Positions 58,215 to 64,000 of a DNA stretch of 64,000 nucleotides are shown one piece after another; within the stretch, counting starts at the first letter, position 1, and each line of letters starts with the position of its first letter. The stretch spans positions 139,571 to 203,570 of the forward strand of contig JAAEAF010003069.1 in the NCBI GenBank assembly GCA_011037195.1, in the 5' to 3' direction. The stretch comes from Triatoma infestans (taxonomy: Eukaryota > Arthropoda > Insecta > Hemiptera > Reduviidae). The notes under the pieces are model-generated. The model did not search any database. It was not told where the DNA came from and saw only the letters and a program-made list of their open reading frames with translations. Made by a program: the position numbers and the translations under genes.

Positions 58215-60177
58215 TATTAGTAAAACAACAAAATTTCTCTAAATTCTCCGCAAAGTCCGAAACACCACATTTTGACCCTATTTGCTCCTCATCCCAGAAA
58301 AAGAAATAGTATATATTAATTACTTTCAATACCCAAATCCTAGGACAAGAACTATTTAACGCGTGCGTATGCGGGAGATCTAGAAGTAAAGAAATGAAAC
58401 ATATGAAAGTCCTATGAGATTCATTTGTGAGATTTTCATATATTCGGTTATACTTTTCAAGTTTTAAAAAGTTTAGTGCGTGTTTTAATTTGAATTTATT
58501 TTTAATTTACTTAATTGAATTTCTACTAAATGAACGTGATAAATATTTTTAATTAATTTTTATAGAAATAGGTTTTTTTTTTTAAAAAAGAAATGAAATG
58601 CCAATAAAGAGTTACCCACCAAAGGAAAGTGGAATTTGACGTTCTTCCGGGTATCCCAGTCAACAACACGAACAAAACTTACACTACCATTCCTCAATAC
58701 TAACACAAAACATGTTGGGCTTGCAGAGGTAATTGATGTGTGCAATTGTTTGAGTTTAGCGAATCTAAAAGCAAAGTCTACCTCACAGACACATACTTAT
58801 ACACATTTATGCATTGTACAATTTACAGAGATTATATTCTGAATGTAAACACTGACACACAAGATGACGAAGAGACCTTTTACGTTGCATTGGACTTGCT
58901 TTTATAGGCATACACTCTGCATACACCTATATATATATATATATATATATACGTCCAATGCTCAGTTAAAAATGAATTTTCTTCATGTTATTGCTATTAT
59001 TTACGATAGATGTAAATTTTTCAACAGCAAGATGGATGGTGAACATCAATTTTTTGTAAGGAAAACAAACACATAATGAGCTAACTCATTTAGATAGTGA
59101 AAATGGCAAATAATAGCATGTATTTTCCTTCAGTTGCCACTATATTGCAGGCTAATTATTCATAATTACAATTACAGACTGAGGCCATGGTCCTTTCAGA
59201 GACTATCTTAACCATTCGAGAATGATCGATCCTTCTTCATGTTCCTGTGACAAAACGACTCCCACAGACGCCATCACAATTCATCTACTTTGCACATTAT
59301 GAGTAAGAGGATGGTCTAAATATAAATTAATATCATCAGTAATATTAACTTGAGGAACTTGACCTTTGGGCCCAAGAGACTGTGTTAATAAAGCCAATTG
59401 TAGACATTTTAAAGCCTTTATTAACAGTATTAATTTACAGATTAATATTATACATAAAGAATGTTATATGTTTTTGAAGTGTATTAGTAAAAATTAAATG
59501 TTAAATTTAGAATTAACAATTTAAATATAAATGTTAGCAGTATCATATAAATAGGCTTGTATAATACTATTTGTGACACATGCGCAATAAATCATCCCCG
59601 GTTTGCTATTAGAGGATTATTAAATGTAAAAGAAACTAGCACATTTTTACAACTTTTTTGACTATGAGAAAACGATGACTTGTAAGAAGATCAGTCAAAT
59701 AGCAAATTGACAATATAAAGAATCGAAGGCAAAATCAGATGAGATTAAATGGAAGGTTATGGAAAAGCAAATTACCATTTGCCAATCCTGGATAAGCCTG
59801 ATGTTTGAGTTATATCTCTGTTGTTAGAATAGATATTGATTTTATGTATAATGTCATACCGTGGAAATGTCTTTTATTTAATCTGAATATTGAAAAAAAT
59901 ATGACTGCTGGCTTAAATGGCTATAAAGTTCTATATAATAAACTGTAGTTAGAAATGAGAAATACCAATTTAATCATAATGATATTTCGTATATTATGCT
60001 CTGCAGAAAATGAATCAGATGGTCGTTATCGCTTTATTTTTTTTTAGTGTTCAAACTGATTTATTTGAAAACACAATGTCAATAATGATTTATCTCAGAA
60101 TCTGTGAGATTAATAAAATAATGATTTATTCTGAGTATCTTATTTTTGTAAAAAACAAACAACCGGGGGGGGGGAAG
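58215..60177. other. AT-rich spacer
   Basis: A (TA)n run lies at 58927-58951 and a G tract at 60165-60173. Short frames have no motif. No gene is supported. Confidence 0.5.
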
Positions 60178-61145
60178 GAACACTCACACAACTTTCTCTT
60201 ACCCCAGTTCTCAAAATTGTAAGTCACAAATTTTACCATTAGTGTATACTAATTTAATGAAATTCGTAGAAAACTGAAAAAGCTATTTAGTAAAAGCGCA
60301 CTTCCAGTTTACTCATTTTCTTGAAACTCGGAATTTTGGCCATCTATTTATTTCTAATTTTATTTGGATGATAGAATTGTATAATCAACTACGATAGCAC
60401 TTTGAAGAAAAACATAACTCCACTCATCCCCTAAAAGTGCCCTTAAATGAATTTTTCCAGAGAAATGTTTTAAATAAAAGTTGTAGATCTTTGTATGTGT
60501 AGTTTATATAGGAAGTTTAAAGAAAATCTTCGGAGCCATTTTTGAGAACATCGTGAAAAAGTGAAAAAATCATTTAGTAAAGTGGTAAAGTAAACGCTCT
60601 TATGGTTATCCGATTTTTTCAAACTCGGAATTTCAACAACACATTTAATTCTAATTAACATTATTTAGATGACAGAATTGTATAATAAACTGAAACAGAA
60701 CTTTAGAGGAAAATCTAATCCCCCCCTCCCCAAAAGAGTCATTAAATGCATTTTCCAAGAGAAATATATGAATAAAAGTTGTAGATCTCTGGATGTGTAG
60801 TTGATGTAAGAAGTTTGGGGAAAATGGTTGCAGTTATTTTTGAGAAAATTGCGAAGAAGTGAAAACATTATTCAGTAAAGTGGTACTTCCGGCTGAGGAA
60901 TTTTGACACATAAATTACCGTCAGATCCCATGGTGATACCTAAACGAAATATCAAGTTTGAACTTTCTGCGATTCTTCGTTCTTGAATTATGCTGTTTAC
61001 ATACATACACACACAAAGATCATTTTCCAGGAACCACCTTTTTTGGAGTTAGGGAACCTCAAAACGGATATTTTCGGTGAAAACTTGATATCGAAAATTT
61101 GATACGATTACAATACTTCCTCTTACTAGGAGTAAGAGAAAGTAA
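60178..61145 (+). repeat. Family A copy, best preserved
   Basis: The 5' end ACTTTCTCTTACCCC (60191-60205) and the 3' end GGAGTAAGAGAAAGT (61129-61143) are inverted repeats with 14 of 15 bases matching. The 3' end is also a hairpin, ACTTCCTCTTACT-AGG-AGTAAGAGAAAGT arms at 61115-61143. Between them lie a leader, two monomers starting near 60267 and 60551, a partial third near 60850, and a 3' unique part with the CACACACAAAGATC block. No open frame is shared by the copies. Confidence 0.85.
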
Positions 61146-61212
61146 AAAGGATAATTTAATTTTGATTATTATTTGATATTTATTTTTTAAATAATTAATA
61201 ATTTAGTTAACC

Positions 61213-61395
61213 TCCCAGAGAAGGGAGATCAGTGGTAGCGCGCTGGACTTGCAACGCGGAGGTCCAGGGTTCGAATGCTGCCCTTAGATTTTCATTCCTA
61301 GGCGCCTCTACAGTTCAGTATCCGATGATGGGTAATGTTGTCTGTGATAGAGAACACTGCTCTGAGAAGGCTCGGAGGGGCACAATAGATTTTTC
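61213..61395 (+). mobile_element. tRNA-derived SINE, copy 2
   Basis: The head has an A box AGTGGTAGCGCGCTGG (near 61232) and a B box GGGTTCGAATGC (61267-61278). The anticodon-loop-like CTTGCAA suggests an alanine tRNA-like ancestor, although the 3' strand of that stem no longer pairs. The body matches the copy at 51.6 kb down to AGAAGGCTCGG, then differs. No A tail is seen. Confidence 0.75.
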
Positions 61396-61582
61396 AGATC
61401 ACGTATATATCCATTTAAACTCCCAGACTAGTGATCTACGTAAATAAATTAAGTTCTTGAAATCTTTAATTCCTAGTGTTTATTATTACACAACACGCAC
61501 TTAACATCCAACAATATTAATTAAGTGTATATAATAGAAAATTACTTAAAGTTAAACAGTTTGAAAATCAAGTATCTATATA

Positions 61583-62218
61583 CATAGTGCAGTCTCGATT
61601 ATCCGTCACCTCCAATTATCCGTCACGGTGTTTGTGCTCACACATGTACTTGGATAAAAATGGATGATGCTGAAACAGGTCAGAATATTTTGTGTGATGA
61701 CGAAATAATTGAAAATTTGCATCCAACTGATGAAAATAATAGCGACAATGAAGAAGATGAAATTAAATTTCAAAAATTACTAATACCGAAGCCGAAATTT
61801 CGATTTCCAAATTTATTGAATGGTACGAACACCAAGAAGAGTGCGATAGTACATCAATTTACTTTTAAGGAAACTGCAAGTTCTTGCAGCCAAGAAAGTG
61901 AGGAATTCTAAAAAACAGTCAACAATGATGAGTTTCTTCAAACCCTCACAAGAATAAAATCAAAGATTAGAAAAAACATGCAACAAATAAAAAAAAACAA
62001 AAAACAAAAACAAAATTAAATTAAAAAAATACACAAAAAAACTTTTTAATGCTGGCTCGGTTTCCGTGATGGTCACAACCCCGTATAAAAAGCAGAGTGG
62101 AATGTTTTTAAAAAACTAATAAAATATAAATTCTCCAACCTTGTTTTATGTTAACCGTCTATTCTCTTATCCGACAACCGTCTGGTCCTGAACGTGACGG
62201 ATAATCGAGACTGCACTG
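61583..62218 (+). mobile_element. Tigger/pogo element, internal deletion derivative
   Basis: AGTGCAGTCTCGATTATCCG at the left pairs with the right end CGGATAATCGAGACTGCACT (TIR about 25 bp). TA at 61581-61582 and 62219-62220 flanks it. The left terminus has two extra bases (CATAGTG for CAGTG). The 636 bp copy keeps only the C-terminal transposase region. Confidence 0.9.
61660..61957 (+). pseudogene. pogo/Tigger transposase C-terminal tail with PIP-box-like end
   Basis: A frame at 61660-61911 carries CDDEIIENL and an acidic run, as in the C-terminal tail of Tigger transposases. The conserved tail then continues in other frames: EWYEHQEECDS (near 61815-61850), LLRKLQVLAAKK (61863-61898) and finally QSTMMSFFKPSQE ending at TAA 61955-61957. 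QSTMMSFF (61916-61939) fits the PCNA-interacting consensus Qxx[ILM]xx[FY][FY]; Drosophila pogo transposase is known to bind PCNA through its C-terminus. The DNA-binding and DDE domains are deleted and two frameshifts break the tail, so no function remains. Confidence 0.85.
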
Positions 62219-62220
62219 TA

Positions 62221-63179
62221 TATATTATTATATATGTATATATATATAATACATTATATAAATATTATTTTAAATTGTCATTTCATTTGAGAATGTATCT
62301 TGGAATCTCTTGTCTATAGTAATTATAAAAGTTAGGTTCCTTTTTATATTATTTTTGCATTACTAATCAACGTTTTCATCCTGTTCCTTATCATTTTACA
62401 GCTACTCGTATGCTTTTGTCGTTGTTCTATTCAAGTATTATGACTTTAGCTCTTAGCTATCAAAATGTATTTTCTTTAGTGCTAATCAAATGATTAAATG
62501 ATTGATTTTATTCTTTAATAATAAAATATCTGCTTTAAAAGTGGAGACAAACAGTTCAGAATTCTCAAAATAGTGTATGTACATTGTATGAATTGGAAAA
62601 TTTGATTAAGAAAAACGACACAAACAAAACAAATAATACAGTTAAATACAAAATAAGTAAATGGGGAAACTGCAATTAAAATTTAACGACTCTCCACTGT
62701 CATTAACTGTTGCGACAAAAGTTGAAATAAGAAATTTAATATATAATTTTAAAGGTAACGAATAATTAGTGAAGAAAGAACTAATTAATGTTTGCTTAAA
62801 TTGTGTTTTCTAATTTGCTATGTAAGTGTACAACACAGATATAGTAGTAAATAATGTAGAGAAGCTATACTTCAACAGACGTGCTGAATAATATCGCTAC
62901 ACTGTGACAAACTATGACAGACCTATATTTAAATTACATTATTTAATATATTGTAAATCAATTGAATCCATTTCTAAATGTATAAACATATTTATCTACT
63001 AATGATATTTAAACAATTACATTTAACAACTTCAAATTAAAATTAACTAGATTTGAAAGATATGTCACACTTTAAAGGTAAGCAAACAAATATCAATAAT
63101 ATTCTCAGGGCTGGTCAACTATGCATTAGGGCGCCCGGGTGCAAAAAAATTTTCGGGGCCCCATAAAAAAAGGAATATT
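62221..63179. other. AT-rich spacer
   Basis: No supported gene or element. GGGCGCCCGGGTGC near 63129 is a short GC palindrome-like patch. Confidence 0.5.
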
Positions 63180-63514
63180 TAATGTGAAACACTCATAACA
63201 CTTTATCTTACTCCAATTTACTTAGTTACATAGTCCCTCTCTAGTTTATCGAACTCTAATACTACAAAGCTTCTTCTTATTATAATTTATTTATTTAATT
63301 GCACTAATAATTAGTTCGATTCCTTTTTTTTTTTTTTTTAAGTTGTTGCGAGAAAGTACATTTTGTTTGAATTAGCTCATCCGTAGATGCCCATCTTTAA
63401 TACTTTGTGGACTATGCCACCTACACAAAATTAAGGAAGATAAAATGATAGCTAAAAACCCCAGTTCTAAGAAAAGTTTTTTAACTGAATTTTATGAATT
63501 TCTTGGAGAAACTT
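63180..63514 (+). repeat. Family A 5' part, joined to family C
   Basis: GTGAAACACTCATAACACTT and ATCTTACTCC mark the 5' end. The first monomer is diverged and ends with TGAATTTCTTGGAGAAACTT near 63495. It passes directly into hairpin C, as at 22.6 kb. Confidence 0.65.
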
Positions 63515-63992
63515 TTTCTTTATATCTCACATTAATTATATAAAAAGTAAATATATTGCTTAGAAATAACTTGATTTTTTCCATTTAAAAAAACAAAAAC
63601 ATTTTATTGTACAATAAGAAATTTATAAAATACGTAAGCAGGGAAAATTGATAAACTAGATTTTTCATAAAAATAATGAGCTATAAATAATCAGCCAATC
63701 ACAGTGTAGAAGTAAAGGTGTCAAATGTTGGCAGGGTCAAAATGATTATTCTAAGTTTCTGATTCGCTTAGCATACACCCGCAATTCACACCTATTCTAC
63801 ACTGTGATTGGTTAATTATTTCTATGAAAAATCTAATTTAGATTTTTTTTTTTACTAATTTTCCTTTTGTAGGTATTTTAATAAATTATCAAATTGTGCA
63901 ATAAAATTGTTTTATAAAGTAATGCAAAAAAATCAAGTTATTTCTAACATAATCTTTACTGTTTTATATAATTAATGTGAGTTATAAAGAAA
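63515..63992. mobile_element. Hairpin (foldback MITE) family C, copy 2
   Basis: Arms run from TTTCTTTATATCTCACATTA at the left to TAATGTGAGTTATAAAGAAA at the right, nearly 200 bp or more each. CCAATCACAGTGTAGAAG and CTACACTGTGATTGG lie near the centre. It is more complete at the left than the copy at 22.7 kb. The window ends just after it. Confidence 0.85.
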
Positions 63993-64000
63993 AAAACGCA

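Noticed and set aside
60178..61145. Family A as a non-autonomous Helitron
   Set aside because: The 3' hairpin is suggestive, but the ends are inverted repeats and there is no CTRR terminus or A|T insertion.
61213..61290. Functional tRNA gene
   Set aside because: A and B boxes are present but the anticodon stem does not pair, and the sequence continues into a body shared with another SINE copy.

Overview
This is a piece of an AT-rich animal nuclear genome, most likely an arthropod and probably an insect. The support is the mix of elements: Jockey/I-like LINEs, an env-bearing Gypsy element of the errantivirus type, mariner, pogo/Tigger and Helitron elements, tRNA-derived SINEs and many CA microsatellites. 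I found no convincing host protein-coding gene, rRNA gene or functional tRNA gene. The species cannot be named from the sequence alone. Apart from one 950-codon retroelement pol frame and one LINE RNase H segment, every recognisable coding stretch is broken.

Layout. 1-2.2 kb: a Jockey-like LINE on the minus strand, running off the left edge. 3.8-5.6 kb: copies of an unnamed modular repeat, called family A here. 6.8-7.3 kb: a foldback element, family B. 7.3-12.95 kb: an env-class Gypsy element without a 5' LTR. 14.0-15.6 kb: a dead mariner carrying a second family B insertion; a second mariner relic lies at 17.1-18.0 kb. 19.1 kb: a foldback of a related type, B2. 21.8-24.5 kb: family A copies, one split by a LINE and carrying a long hairpin element, family C. 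27.3-29.2 kb: a Helitron with both termini, a decayed helicase and an LTR-like insertion. 30.3, 32.6 and 37.9 kb: solo LTRs. 33.8 kb: a SINE. 34.5-36.0, 38.3-39.6 and 40.8-41.9 kb: three 5'-truncated LINEs with target-site duplications. 43.4-44.1 kb: an unexplained GC-rich block. 44.7-46.5 kb: two family A copies in tandem. 46.9-48.2 kb: LINE 3' ends. 49.0-49.75 kb: a Gypsy deletion derivative. 51.6 and 61.2 kb: two copies of one SINE family. 55.5-56.1 kb: a TA-flanked MITE inside a LINE relic. 57.7 kb: a pogo-like MITE. 60.2 kb: the cleanest family A copy. 61.6-62.2 kb: a Tigger/pogo derivative. 63.2 kb to the end: family A plus family C again.

The most unusual material is threefold. (1) Foldback families B and B2 differ in sequence, but each places a CTGANGA-hairpin-GAAA motif, resembling a hammerhead ribozyme core, in its arms; family B insertions carry 13-14 bp duplications, as Penelope-like retroelements often do. 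(2) Family A is a roughly 1 kb element with a short terminal inverted repeat, a 3' hairpin and 285-300 bp tandem monomers. (3) Family A and hairpin C are joined at matching positions at two loci 40 kb apart, so they appear to have spread as one unit.

There is no operon or pathway logic here. The elements interact only by nesting, and several insertion orders can be read directly: B into mariner, a LINE into family A, an LTR-like sequence into the Helitron, a MITE into a LINE.
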